Assembly (NCBI GenBank): GCA_000990005.1
Contig: LBPF01000010.1
Span: forward strand, 1-43,756
DNA: 43,756 nt
Source: Candidatus Woesebacteria bacterium GW2011_GWB1_33_38
GTDB taxonomy: Bacteria > Patescibacteriota > Microgenomatia > UBA8517
Direction of reading: 5' to 3'
Numbering within the stretch: the stretch's first letter is position 1; every line of letters starts with the position of its first letter. The position numbers and the translations under genes were made by a program. This document shows positions 18,393 to 27,562 of this stretch, one piece after another. The notes below the pieces were generated by a model. That model did not search any database. It was not told where the DNA came from and worked only from the letters and a program-made list of their open reading frames with translations.

Positions 18393-19395
18393 TAACATGA
18401 AGAAAAAAATGGCTGTCATTTTTATATTTTTAATAATTTCATTTTTATTTTACAATTTATTGAATAAGAATAAAAATAAAGAACGAACCAGAGAAATTAT
18501 ACCTCAAAAACCTTCAATTGAAAACGGTTTACAATCAGACTTTTCAAAAGTTGTACGTTTCAAAAACAGAAGTTTTACATTTCCTGAAAATCTTCCACTA
18601 ATAAATATAAGATATAAAAAATTTGATTTAGATTTTGTTAATGAAGTCAAAAACAAGCTAAACATATCAGAAAATATTAATGAATTTAAAGATATTAATG
18701 ACGGTATTAAATACTACATTAATTCAAATGACCATTTCCTAGTTGCAACTCCTTCCAAATCAAAAATAATATATGGATTTTCAGGTAATGTTTTCCCTAA
18801 TATTAAAAATATATTGTTGAGCGATGAAGAATTGCAAAACAAAGCTATTACTTTTTTAGAAAATAATTCTTTAAATATAAACAATTTTTTTAAAGTTAGT
18901 GATATTAAATACTTAAAAAGAAACGCTGACAATACCGACATTGAAAATACAGATAAGGAAAAGGCAGAAATGCTTCAAATTAATTTTTCACTAATCAATA
19001 GCTCGAATTATTCAATAGTAAATTCATATTCAGAAAATCCGAGTACTTTTGTACAAATATTAAGAAATGGTGAAATTTATTATTTAGAAGCAATATTGTT
19101 TGATGAAATAAAAGAAGGTTTAACAAATTACCCTCTAAAAACCTTTAATGATATTAAAAATAATATTAATGAAGCAAAATTAATTGATATTTTTGGTGAT
19201 TATCTATCAGTATCTGATATAAATATAAAAGATATTAATCAAATAGAAGTTGATTCTATCAAAATAGTATATTTACTTGAAGAAAAGAATAGAAATTATT
19301 TACAACCAATATATTTAATTAGTGGAAATGTTGAAATAATTGGGTCTACAGCGAATCAAGCAATACTCTATCTTCCAGCCTTTTCAAGTAATTAA
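18379..19395 (+). CDS. Membrane-anchored hypothetical protein
   Basis: N-terminal TM then extracytoplasmic region; overlaps upstream gene. Confidence 0.65.
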   Translation: MYHINNMKKKMAVIFIFLIISFLFYNLLNKNKNKERTREIIPQKPSIENGLQSDFSKVVRFKNRSFTFPENLPLINIRYKKFDLDFVNEVKNKLNISENINEFKDINDGIKYYINSNDHFLVATPSKSKIIYGFSGNVFPNIKNILLSDEELQNKAITFLENNSLNINNFFKVSDIKYLKRNADNTDIENTDKEKAEMLQINFSLINSSNYSIVNSYSENPSTFVQILRNGEIYYLEAILFDEIKEGLTNYPLKTFNDIKNNINEAKLIDIFGDYLSVSDINIKDINQIEVDSIKIVYLLEEKNRNYLQPIYLISGNVEIIGSTANQAILYLPAFSSN

Positions 19396-19632
19396 ACTTG
19401 TGATTTTATTAGCAATATAAAACAAAGGAAATCCTCATTAGAGTATCACAGGAGTAGTAATATTTAATTGTTCTTTGTAATTTTTAGAAATTACACATGA
19501 ATGCCCTATGCCAAATTTTGTTGATAATTTAATTAAAGAATTAACATCTTCAAAAGTCCCTGTCAATTTTGCCTCATTAGTTTTACATTTTTGTAGTAAA
19601 TTTACCACAAATTTGTACATTTTTGTTGAATT

Positions 19633-20280
19633 TTAGTTTTTTAGAATGGAGTTTTGGTATTTGACCACTTCTTCTAAAATATATTTTTTACAATCTTCCC
19701 AAGAAAAATTTTTATCTGTCATTTCTATTGACCTTTTACCTTTGTCGTCCACATCTTCAAAATATGATAAGGCGCGCAAAGTTAAATAATAGTTAAATTC
19801 GGGATATTTTTTGTTAACAAATTGAAATATTTCGTGTAATTTGTATTTTTTTAGTAAATAAAAAATATCAATGTAATCCCTTTTTACAGGTCTGTGGTAA
19901 ACAGCAATCATCTTCATTGCTGAAATGTCAATTACGCTTGCTAAATCTACACCGAACAAATTTTGCTTATCATCAATTAATGGATATTTATATCTGAAAA
20001 AGGACATTTCGACATTATCGACCAAACAAAACATCGTATCTTTTTCCACTAATGTCTTAATAACCCTATTTCCAAATCTTTTTTTTATTTCACTATATAA
20101 TATCTTCGAATCAAAACGGTCTAAACAATAAAAATCAAAGTCAATTGAAGTTCTATGACCAAGTTGAAGAGCTAAAGATGTACCTCCCGCCAGATAAAAA
20201 TTAAATTCTCTAAGAAAATCTAATTTTTTAAAAACTTCTAACTGATTATTACTTAACATTTCAGGATAGAATTTAGTCAT
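19633..20280 (-). CDS. AbiEii-like nucleotidyltransferase toxin
   Basis: FYLAGGTSLALQLGHRTSIDFDFYCLDRFD...ISAMKMIAVYHRPVKRDYIDIFYLL. Confidence 0.85.
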   Translation of the reverse strand: MTKFYPEMLSNNQLEVFKKLDFLREFNFYLAGGTSLALQLGHRTSIDFDFYCLDRFDSKILYSEIKKRFGNRVIKTLVEKDTMFCLVDNVEMSFFRYKYPLIDDKQNLFGVDLASVIDISAMKMIAVYHRPVKRDYIDIFYLLKKYKLHEIFQFVNKKYPEFNYYLTLRALSYFEDVDDKGKRSIEMTDKNFSWEDCKKYILEEVVKYQNSILKN

Positions 20281-20286
20281 TATAAT

Positions 20287-20577
20287 TTAGTATGGATTTA
20301 AATTAATAATAGATTTATTATAAACAAGTTTTGGAATATCTAAATCAAAAACTTTAATCCAATAGTCTAAAACGCTTCTCATCCATGAACCACGTACAGG
20401 TTTGGATACAATCTCTTTTATTTCGTTCCTTTTATAAGATTTAACTAACCAGTCCAGAGCCTTTCCGTCGCCTTTATTTAAAATTTCAGTAATTATTATA
20501 TCTTTATCCCTTTGAATATCCATTTTTGACAAATCATATGAAGCTAGATAAGTTTGTAAAAACTTTGGTATCGACAT
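20287..20577 (-). CDS. Putative partner antitoxin of the AbiEii-like protein (DUF6922-like)
   Basis: SIPKFLQTYLASYDLSKMDIQRDKDIIITEILNKGDGKALDWLVKSYKRNEIKEIV...RGSWMRSVLDYWIKVF; operonic. Confidence 0.6.
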   Translation of the reverse strand: MSIPKFLQTYLASYDLSKMDIQRDKDIIITEILNKGDGKALDWLVKSYKRNEIKEIVSKPVRGSWMRSVLDYWIKVFDLDIPKLVYNKSIINLNPY

Positions 20578-20601
20578 ACAAATATTATACTACAAAGAAA
20601 A

Positions 20602-21057
20602 TTAATCAACTTCAAGAGAAAAGTCTGAGGGGTTTAGTAAGACTTTCTTTACTGCAGATAGAAAAACATCAAAATCACTTAAGTCGTCATTTATTAACTT
20701 ATACAATTCTTCTGGAGTAATTTGTGCATAAAAATGAACTATTCTGTTTCTATATTTTGCCATTTCAACTAATTTTTCTGTAAACTCATTAGGAATTATT
20801 TTGTTTTCAGCAAGCTTGACAGCAATTTCCTTGTACTGAGTAGCTGTTGCCCCAGGAATTCTTGATAAAATGTGATTTCCAATATTAAATACTCCTTCTA
20901 AGGCTCGATGGAGATGAAATTGAGTTAATTTCCAAGAATCACCGTTTTTAAATTCATCAAATGGCTTATTTCTAAGCAATTGAAGTTCTTTTATTTCTCC
21001 TTCAATACCTTCAATTCTTTTTAAGATTATATCTTTTTCTAGTTTTAGATTTGTCAT
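20602..21057 (-). CDS. hepT: HepT-like (DUF86) HEPN RNase toxin
   Basis: MAKYRNRIVHFYAQI contains RX4HXY. Confidence 0.8.
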   Translation of the reverse strand: MTNLKLEKDIILKRIEGIEGEIKELQLLRNKPFDEFKNGDSWKLTQFHLHRALEGVFNIGNHILSRIPGATATQYKEIAVKLAENKIIPNEFTEKLVEMAKYRNRIVHFYAQITPEELYKLINDDLSDFDVFLSAVKKVLLNPSDFSLEVD

Positions 21058-21058
21058 T

Positions 21059-21321
21059 TCAATTTATTCTATCAAGAGTAGCTTGTTGAAACATTTGTCT
21101 ATAGTGTGCAAAATCTTGATAATTAGTCATAACTTGTTCTTTAAAATTGGGAAATATTTTCTCATTTTTTTGATAAATAACATTTCCATATGTAATTAAA
21201 TGATTTTTAAGTTCCATTGTCGCATCAGAATCAAAAACGATATCAATAGAGAACCAAAAAGAATTAAGGCGTCCACGCCCAATTCCAATAGTTTAGCTTT
21301 TTCATGATCAGTTAAAGTCAT
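21059..21321 (-). pseudogene. Degenerate MntA-like nucleotidyltransferase partner of HepT
   Basis: MTLTDHEKAKLLELGVDALILFGSL then frame loss; second frame DIVFDSDATMELKNHLITYGNVIYQKNEKIFPNFKEQVMTNYQDFAHYRQMFQQATLDRIN*; GSx10DxD missing. Confidence 0.65.
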
Positions 21322-21343
21322 GGCTTTATTATACTACAAAAAA

Positions 21344-22462
21344 CTAATTCTGTGACTTAATAGGCATTATAAGATGGAGGAAGTTTGGGGACTTTGAGTC
21401 CAGAAAGATAGCTGCAGTGTTTGCTCCTGTAATTTTTATACAAATCTCATCATTTTCTATAACTTTTAACATTTCTTCAAGAAACTTAAAATTAAACATG
21501 ATTTCTATTTCCTGCTCTATACTCTTTTCTCCCTCCCCAACTCTAATTTCTATTTCTGTTTCTTGACTACCTGAAGTTGAACTTTCTGCTTTAATTACTA
21601 ATTTTTCATTATTAATTATTAGCTTAACAATGTTTCCTGCGTCCCTTGCAAAAACAGACGAGAGTTTAACTGCTTTTTCCAATTCCAGTTTATCAATATT
21701 TATAATACTCACAGAAGATTTAGGAATAATTTTCTTGTAATCAGGGAATGACCCTTCAATAATTCTTGAGGAAAGTAATATATCTCCAATTTTAAAAACA
21801 ACTTGATTATTCTCCTTATCATATGACATTTCAATATTATCATCTTCTTCAATTCTTACTATTTCATTTAAGATTGATTTAGGGATTATTAAACTGAAAT
21901 CATCTGAGGTTATTTTTGTTTTTAATATAATTTCAGTAAGTCTTGAACCATCTGTTGCAACAAGAGTTAAATTTTTGTCATTAAAAATAAACCAAACTCC
22001 CGTATAAACAGGTCTAGTTTCATCAAGAGATACACTAAAAAGAACTTTAGACAGACTCTTGACAAATTCTTCTTTTTCTAAAACAATTGAATTTCTACCT
22101 ACACTTTTAGGTAATTTTGGAAAATCTGAGGTGTTTGACCCTAAGATATTTGATTTAAAATTGGGAGAAGTAATCTTTATTTGCTCTTTAACAACTTCAA
22201 TATCAATTGTTCCAGATGAAAGATTTGAAATCACTTCATTAAAAACTTTACCATTAACCGTAATTTCTCCTTCCTTTTCTATTTTTACAGCAATTGAAGT
22301 TGTTATTGAATTTTCTAAGTTAGTAGCTGATAAAGTTAATTTAGATTTATTTGCTTGAATTAAAATACTAGAAAGGATTGGAAGCTGTGCTTTATTGGTA
22401 ATAAAATGTGAAGTTAAGTTAATTGCAGTTTTTAAATTTTCTTGAAGAACAGTTAATTTCAT
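21344..22462 (-). CDS. dnaN: DNA polymerase III beta sliding clamp
   Basis: MKLTVLQENLKTAINLTSHFI...; C-terminal FLHLIMPIK; next to dnaA. Confidence 0.95.
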   Translation of the reverse strand: MKLTVLQENLKTAINLTSHFITNKAQLPILSSILIQANKSKLTLSATNLENSITTSIAVKIEKEGEITVNGKVFNEVISNLSSGTIDIEVVKEQIKITSPNFKSNILGSNTSDFPKLPKSVGRNSIVLEKEEFVKSLSKVLFSVSLDETRPVYTGVWFIFNDKNLTLVATDGSRLTEIILKTKITSDDFSLIIPKSILNEIVRIEEDDNIEMSYDKENNQVVFKIGDILLSSRIIEGSFPDYKKIIPKSSVSIINIDKLELEKAVKLSSVFARDAGNIVKLIINNEKLVIKAESSTSGSQETEIEIRVGEGEKSIEQEIEIMFNFKFLEEMLKVIENDEICIKITGANTAAIFLDSKSPNFLHLIMPIKSQN

Positions 22463-22468
22463 AATCTG

Positions 22469-22641
22469 TTTATATCACTTTTAAATTAGTAGTACTAGTA
22501 GTAGAGAGTGTTGATAAGTTAATAATTAAGAAATAAGAATTAAGAATTTGGAATTAGTACGGGATATAAGCCAGTGGATAATTATGTGTATAAGATGATA
22601 CTTTTTGTGGATAAGTGGATTAATCTAATAAGTTATCCAGT
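22469..22641. other. oriC: Probable oriC: DnaA boxes plus DnaA-trio in the dnaA-dnaN intergenic region
   Basis: TGTGGATAA 22606-22614, TGTGTATAA 22585-22593, AGTGGATAA 22573-22581, TGTTGATAA 22509-22517, TTATCCAGT 22633-22641; trio TAGTAGTACTAGTAGTAG 22487-22504. Confidence 0.8.
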
Positions 22642-24012
22642 AAGAGTTTTTCTTATCCCCTTCATATCCTCCTGAGTGTCCACATCGGTTGAGAGTAGTT
22701 GGGTGACTTTTTTCACCGCGTGCATTACAGTAGTATGATCTCTTCCTCCAATTAATCTCCCTACCTCTTGATGAGGAAGACCTACCTGAGTTTTTAGAAT
22801 ATACATTAGTATTTGTCGCGGTCTTGCAATGGGCCTTTGTCTTGACTCTCCTAATAACTGTTTTTTGCCTAATGAATAGTATTTAGCAACCGAGGTAATA
22901 ACATCTTCAGGATTGACTTTTATTTTAATATTTGAAGCCTCGTCGGGCTTACCTAAGAGGGATTGAATAAGATCCGTCGTCAGGTCGACATGTTTAAAAT
23001 TAACTTCAGTAAAAAGTCTAACCAAAAATCCTTGTATCACACGTGCTGATGTAATATTACCTGCAATTAAGGCCACTTGTTCATTTCCAAGTGTAATTCC
23101 TCTTTCCTCTGCTTTAATTAGAACAATTGCGCTTCGAAGTTCAAAATCAGGAGGGGCAACATCTACAATTAAACCTGCTTGAAATCGGGTCTTTAATCGA
23201 TCTTCTAATTTAAATATTTCAGTAGGTGGTTTATCTGATGTTAATATAACCTGACCTCCTGCAGATGTTACAGCATTAAAAGTATGAAAGAATTCTTCTT
23301 GTGCAGTGTCTTTACCTGCAATGAATTGAATATCATCTATTAGTAAAGCGTCTAGTTTTCTGTATTTTTTTCTAACTTCTGCTGTTGTTTTATTTCTAAT
23401 TCCATCAACAATATCATTAGTAAAATCTTCTGCAGTGCAGGCTAATATTTTTGAATTAGTATTTTTTAGTATCATTGAATGTCCCACGGCATGCATTAAA
23501 TGGCTTTTACCCACTCCTACTCCTCCATATATAAATAGAGGGTTGTAAGTAGTCCCAGGGTTTTGAGCAATTGCCTCCGCAGCAGCATGAGCCATTTGGT
23601 TGGACCCAGAGACTGCAAATTTATCAAAAGTAAACATAAATCTTAAGTTTGCTTTTTTTAGTGCATCATTAATCTCTTCTTGATTTATTTTTGGTTGATC
23701 AAAAAGAGGAGAAGGTGATTGGTGATTAGTGCTTGGTGATTGGTGAGAAGATTTAACCACAAAAGTTAGATCTGCTTGTTTTTCAAGTTCTTTGTTTAAA
23801 GTATCTTGGATTAAACCGAAATAACGCTGTTCTACTTGTTGTTTAATAAAAAAGGACTCACAGCCAATTTGAGCAATTACTCTATCACCAATTTCCTTAA
23901 TGTCTATTAAATGTGTGTGATATAAATAAGTTTTAAAAGTTGCATCAGACACAGAAATTCGTAAGATTTCCAAAGTATCTTTCCAAAGTTTGTCGTAATC
24001 TTTACTTTCCAT
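22633..24012 (-). CDS. dnaA: Chromosomal replication initiator protein DnaA
   Basis: NPLFIYGGVGVGKSHLMHA, LLIDDIQFIAGK, GGRDHTTVMHAVKKV. Confidence 0.98.
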   Translation of the reverse strand: MESKDYDKLWKDTLEILRISVSDATFKTYLYHTHLIDIKEIGDRVIAQIGCESFFIKQQVEQRYFGLIQDTLNKELEKQADLTFVVKSSHQSPSTNHQSPSPLFDQPKINQEEINDALKKANLRFMFTFDKFAVSGSNQMAHAAAEAIAQNPGTTYNPLFIYGGVGVGKSHLMHAVGHSMILKNTNSKILACTAEDFTNDIVDGIRNKTTAEVRKKYRKLDALLIDDIQFIAGKDTAQEEFFHTFNAVTSAGGQVILTSDKPPTEIFKLEDRLKTRFQAGLIVDVAPPDFELRSAIVLIKAEERGITLGNEQVALIAGNITSARVIQGFLVRLFTEVNFKHVDLTTDLIQSLLGKPDEASNIKIKVNPEDVITSVAKYYSLGKKQLLGESRQRPIARPRQILMYILKTQVGLPHQEVGRLIGGRDHTTVMHAVKKVTQLLSTDVDTQEDMKGIRKTLTG

Positions 24013-24063
24013 AGAATTTGATACAAAAATCTGGAGCAGTCAGTATTGCCAATGTTTACAAAG

Positions 24064-24072
24064 TTATCCACA
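24064..24072 (+). promoter_or_regulatory. Consensus DnaA box upstream of dnaA
   Basis: TTATCCACA in the dnaA-rpmH divergent intergenic region. Confidence 0.7.
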
Positions 24073-24108
24073 ATATGCAATACCCAAAAAGTCTGATATA
24101 ATCATCTC

Positions 24109-24252
24109 ATGGCAACAAAAAGAACATATCAACCACATAAACTAAAAAGAATAAAAAAGTTTGGATTTATGAAGAGAAATTCTTCAAAAGACGGCAGGAA
24201 AATGTTAAAACGAAGAATGCTTAAAGGTAGAAAAAAGCTTGTTAATGCATAA
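24109..24252 (+). CDS. rpmH: 50S ribosomal protein bL34
   Basis: [47 protein letters not shown]; absent from ORF track because short. Confidence 0.95.
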   Translation: MATKRTYQPHKLKRIKKFGFMKRNSSKDGRKMLKRRMLKGRKKLVNA

Positions 24253-24593
24253 TGCTCGCCTCTAAATATAGATTAAAGAAAAGAATGAATTTTGCCCGCT
24301 GTGAAATTGATGGGCGTTTAATTCAGTCAAGATCGTTTGGTGTTGAGATATATGATAGAAAAGACAAAGATAATTCGCGCTTTGGTTTTATAATTTCAAC
24401 TAGAATTTCCAAAAAAGCAGTAACTAGAAACAAAATAAAACGAATAATTTCAGACTACCTAAGGCTAAACTTAGGTAAAATAAAAACAGGGCTAGATATT
24501 GTCTTCTTAATTAAACCATTAATTGTTAAACTTAATCGAGAACAAATTGAAAAAGAAATCAATGAGATTATTACTAAAAATTTACAAAAATAG
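24252..24593 (+). CDS. rnpA: Ribonuclease P protein component
   Basis: RFGFIISTRISKKAVTRNKIKRIISDYLRLN; follows rpmH. Confidence 0.9.
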   Translation: MLASKYRLKKRMNFARCEIDGRLIQSRSFGVEIYDRKDKDNSRFGFIISTRISKKAVTRNKIKRIISDYLRLNLGKIKTGLDIVFLIKPLIVKLNREQIEKEINEIITKNLQK

Positions 24594-24747
24594 TATCTCT
24601 CCCGCATTAAATTTTTTATTTCCTGGAGGAGGATGTAGGTTTAAACCAACTTGTTCAGAATATGCAGTAGAAGTAATTGGAAAACATGGTATGATTAAAG
24701 GCGGAATTCTAGCGATTAAAAGAGTTTTGTCATGTAACGCATTATGA
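24562..24747 (+). CDS. yidD: Membrane protein insertion efficiency factor YidD
   Basis: KIYKNSISPALNFLFPGGGCRFKPTCSEYAVEVIGKHG; start set at MRLLL. Confidence 0.92.
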   Translation: MRLLLKIYKNSISPALNFLFPGGGCRFKPTCSEYAVEVIGKHGMIKGGILAIKRVLSCNAL

Positions 24748-25562
24748 ATATTTTTCAAGTTGCTTTAATACAACCCTTAACTAATGGGTTAATATTGTTT
24801 TACAATCTCACGTTTCAAAATATGGGGTTGGCCATAATTGCTTTCAGCCTTTTTTTAAGGTTTGTTTTAAATCCATTGACGGCTCCATATATGGCATCAA
24901 TGAAAAAAATTAAAGAAGTTGAACCACTCGTAGCTAAGCTAAAATTAAAATATAAGGAAGACAAAAAAGGTTTGATGACTGCGCAAACAGAACTTTACAA
25001 ACAGAGAGGAATTAATCCTTCCGCGGGTTGTTTACCTTATATTTTGCAAATTGTTATCTTAATTGCTCTTTTCAATGTTTTTACCCAAGTTCTGTCTCAA
25101 AATGGGGATGCAATCAGTAAATTAAATTCGATGCTTTATGCTCCATTGAAGTTTGCTGAGAATGTAACTTTAAATACTCGATTTTTATATATGGATGTTA
25201 GACTTCCTGATGTTTTTAATGTTTCTGGTATACCTTTTCCAATCCCCGGACCAATTCTGATCCTTGCAGGATTATTGCAGTTTTTGTCGGCTAAGATGAT
25301 GCAACCAATGGTTAAAAAGGAAGAAAAAATTGCCAAAGATACTAAAGGTGGGGCTGATGACATGGCTGTAGCTATGCAGTCGTCAATGATTTATACCTTC
25401 CCCGCAATGACTATTCTTTTTGGTATTAAATTCCCATCAGGACTTGCTTTGTATTGGTTATTGTTTTCAGTATTTCAGATGTATCAGCAATATAAGTCCT
25501 CGGGCTGGGGAGGTCTTGCCCCTTTTGTAAAACGTTTAGGTTTGATACAATTGAAACCATGA
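24744..25562 (+). CDS. yidC: Membrane protein insertase YidC/Oxa1
   Basis: YKQRGINPSAGCLPYILQIVILIALFNVF; gene order. Confidence 0.95.
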   Translation: MNIFQVALIQPLTNGLILFYNLTFQNMGLAIIAFSLFLRFVLNPLTAPYMASMKKIKEVEPLVAKLKLKYKEDKKGLMTAQTELYKQRGINPSAGCLPYILQIVILIALFNVFTQVLSQNGDAISKLNSMLYAPLKFAENVTLNTRFLYMDVRLPDVFNVSGIPFPIPGPILILAGLLQFLSAKMMQPMVKKEEKIAKDTKGGADDMAVAMQSSMIYTFPAMTILFGIKFPSGLALYWLLFSVFQMYQQYKSSGWGGLAPFVKRLGLIQLKP

Positions 25563-26011
25563 ACACAGTTGAGACTATAGAAAGTTTAACCAAAGAGCTG
25601 TTCTCTTTAGCAGGAGTTGATGTAAAAGTTACAGTGGAAGAAAGTGAAGAGGGCAATTATGAAGTTAATCTTGAAACAATTGAAGAGACAGGTCTTCTAA
25701 TAGGATTCAGGGGAGAGAATATTAACGCTATTCAGACAGTTTTAGGCATTATGGTTAAAGGTGTAACAGGTGAATGGGTTAGAATACTTGTTAATATTGG
25801 AGATTACAGACAGAAGCAAGAAGAGAAACTCTTTGTTTTGGCTGATCAATCAGCTGATCGTGCAATTGAAACCAAAGAACCTCAACCTATTTATAACCTA
25901 ACTGCAGGCCAAAGAAGAACAATTCATATGTATTTAAGTAAAAGAGACGATATTGTGACTGAATCACAAGGAGAAAACCTCGAACGATTTTTAGTGGTAA
26001 AATCCAAGTAG
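25559..26011 (+). CDS. jag: Jag/KhpB-like KH-R3H RNA-binding protein
   Basis: LIGFRGENINAIQTVLGIMV; R3H-like region; follows yidC. Confidence 0.85.
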   Translation: MNTVETIESLTKELFSLAGVDVKVTVEESEEGNYEVNLETIEETGLLIGFRGENINAIQTVLGIMVKGVTGEWVRILVNIGDYRQKQEEKLFVLADQSADRAIETKEPQPIYNLTAGQRRTIHMYLSKRDDIVTESQGENLERFLVVKSK

Positions 26012-27093
26012 TGTTATATTTAATTTCACTTTTGTCATTTTTTCTCCCGACTCAATTAGGCCTCCACTTTGATATTTTACAATCAACAGTCTATGGTTTT
26101 CAGATTGATTATTTAATTCCAACCCTTTATCTAACAGACATAATTATTTTTCTGATAATATTTTTAGGACTTAGAAAAATTAAAATAAGACTTTGGATTG
26201 TTTGTTTTTTTGTGATTTTTGCTTCATTTAATATCTATATATCTAGTTATTTTATACCTACAATCTACAAATGGCTTAAGGTTACTGAAATGGTTCTTCT
26301 TGGTTTAGTAATTATTAACACTAAAAAATTTGATGTCTTTAAACATTTTGTCAGGCCGCTTTCCTATTCAATGATCATAATTAATATTTTAGCTATTTTG
26401 CAGTATTTTAATAAGTCTTCAATTGGTGGAATATTTTATTATTTAGGTGAGAGAAGTTTTCTTTTTTCTGATCCAAATGTTTCTCCTTTTCCTTATTCTA
26501 CTTTTTCTCACCCTAACTCGTTTGCTGGTTTTTTGTTAGTTTTTGGGATATTTTTAATACAATTTAAAAATAAGTTTAATAAAAAGTATTTTTGGTTATT
26601 ATTGAGTTTAATTGGAATTAATTTAATAATTACAAATTCTTTAAATGTATATATCGCAATTGCAGTCTTAGTGTTGTTAAGGGTTCCTAAAATTTATAAT
26701 TCTTCATTCTTATTTATTAATTTTTCTGAGAGGTTTATTACTCATAGAATCGAACTTATTAAAGCGTCTTGGGTCATGATCAAAGAAAACTTTTTGTTTG
26801 GTGTTGGACTAAATAATTTTATTCCTAATTTACCAAAAGTGACTAACTCATTTTTAAATGCTTGGGAACTTCAACCAGTACATAATATATTTTTACTTAT
26901 CTTTTCCGAAACTGGTGTTTTTGGTTTAATCGCCTTTTGCTTTTTGATATTTTTTTCGTTTTCACTAGCCACTAGTCACTATGCACTAATCACAATCCTT
27001 TTAACTGGTTTATCAGATCACTACTGGTTAACTTTACAACAAAACATTCTTCTTCTAACATATACACTAGCAATTAATTATGCAAAAAAATAA
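26011..27093 (+). CDS. O-antigen ligase/polymerase-like membrane protein
   Basis: Polytopic; FGVGLNNFIPNLP...LQPVHNIFLLIFSETGVFGLIAF. Confidence 0.75.
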   Translation: MLYLISLLSFFLPTQLGLHFDILQSTVYGFQIDYLIPTLYLTDIIIFLIIFLGLRKIKIRLWIVCFFVIFASFNIYISSYFIPTIYKWLKVTEMVLLGLVIINTKKFDVFKHFVRPLSYSMIIINILAILQYFNKSSIGGIFYYLGERSFLFSDPNVSPFPYSTFSHPNSFAGFLLVFGIFLIQFKNKFNKKYFWLLLSLIGINLIITNSLNVYIAIAVLVLLRVPKIYNSSFLFINFSERFITHRIELIKASWVMIKENFLFGVGLNNFIPNLPKVTNSFLNAWELQPVHNIFLLIFSETGVFGLIAFCFLIFFSFSLATSHYALITILLTGLSDHYWLTLQQNILLLTYTLAINYAKK

Positions 27094-27517
27094 ATTAGTT
27101 ATTTATTGTGATGGCGGATCAAGGGGAAACCCAGGTCCTGCTGCATCTGCATTTGTAGTTACAAATAGCAACACTGTTTTACACAAGGAAAGTAAATTTC
27201 TTGGAAACGAAACAAACAATGTCGCTGAGTATTCTGCAGTACTCCTCGCTGTTATCTGGCTATCGAGAAATTTAATTCTTAATTCTCAATCCTTAATTAT
27301 TAATTTGGACTCTCAATTAGTAGAAAGACAATTAAACGGTTTTTATAAAATCAAAAATTTAAAATTAAAATTATTTTATAATGAAATAAAGAAATTAATT
27401 TTGAAAAAAAAATTATCTATAAAATTTGTATGGAATTTTAGAGACTATAATAAATTAGCAGACTTATTAGTTAATGAGGAACTCGACCTCAACGGGAAAA
27501 GTAAAAAGTTCATGTAA
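27080..27517 (+). CDS. RNase HI-like protein
   Basis: LVIYCDGGSRGNPGPAASAFVV...NNVAEYSAVLLAV. Confidence 0.85.
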   Translation: MQKNKLVIYCDGGSRGNPGPAASAFVVTNSNTVLHKESKFLGNETNNVAEYSAVLLAVIWLSRNLILNSQSLIINLDSQLVERQLNGFYKIKNLKLKLFYNEIKKLILKKKLSIKFVWNFRDYNKLADLLVNEELDLNGKSKKFM

Positions 27518-27562
27518 AATCTAAATTGCTAATTTGAGGTAATTGACTTAGCATATATAGAT

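Noticed and set aside
19438-19620. 60-aa minus ORF
   Set aside because: No recognisable family or promoter; possible gene fragment but unsupported.
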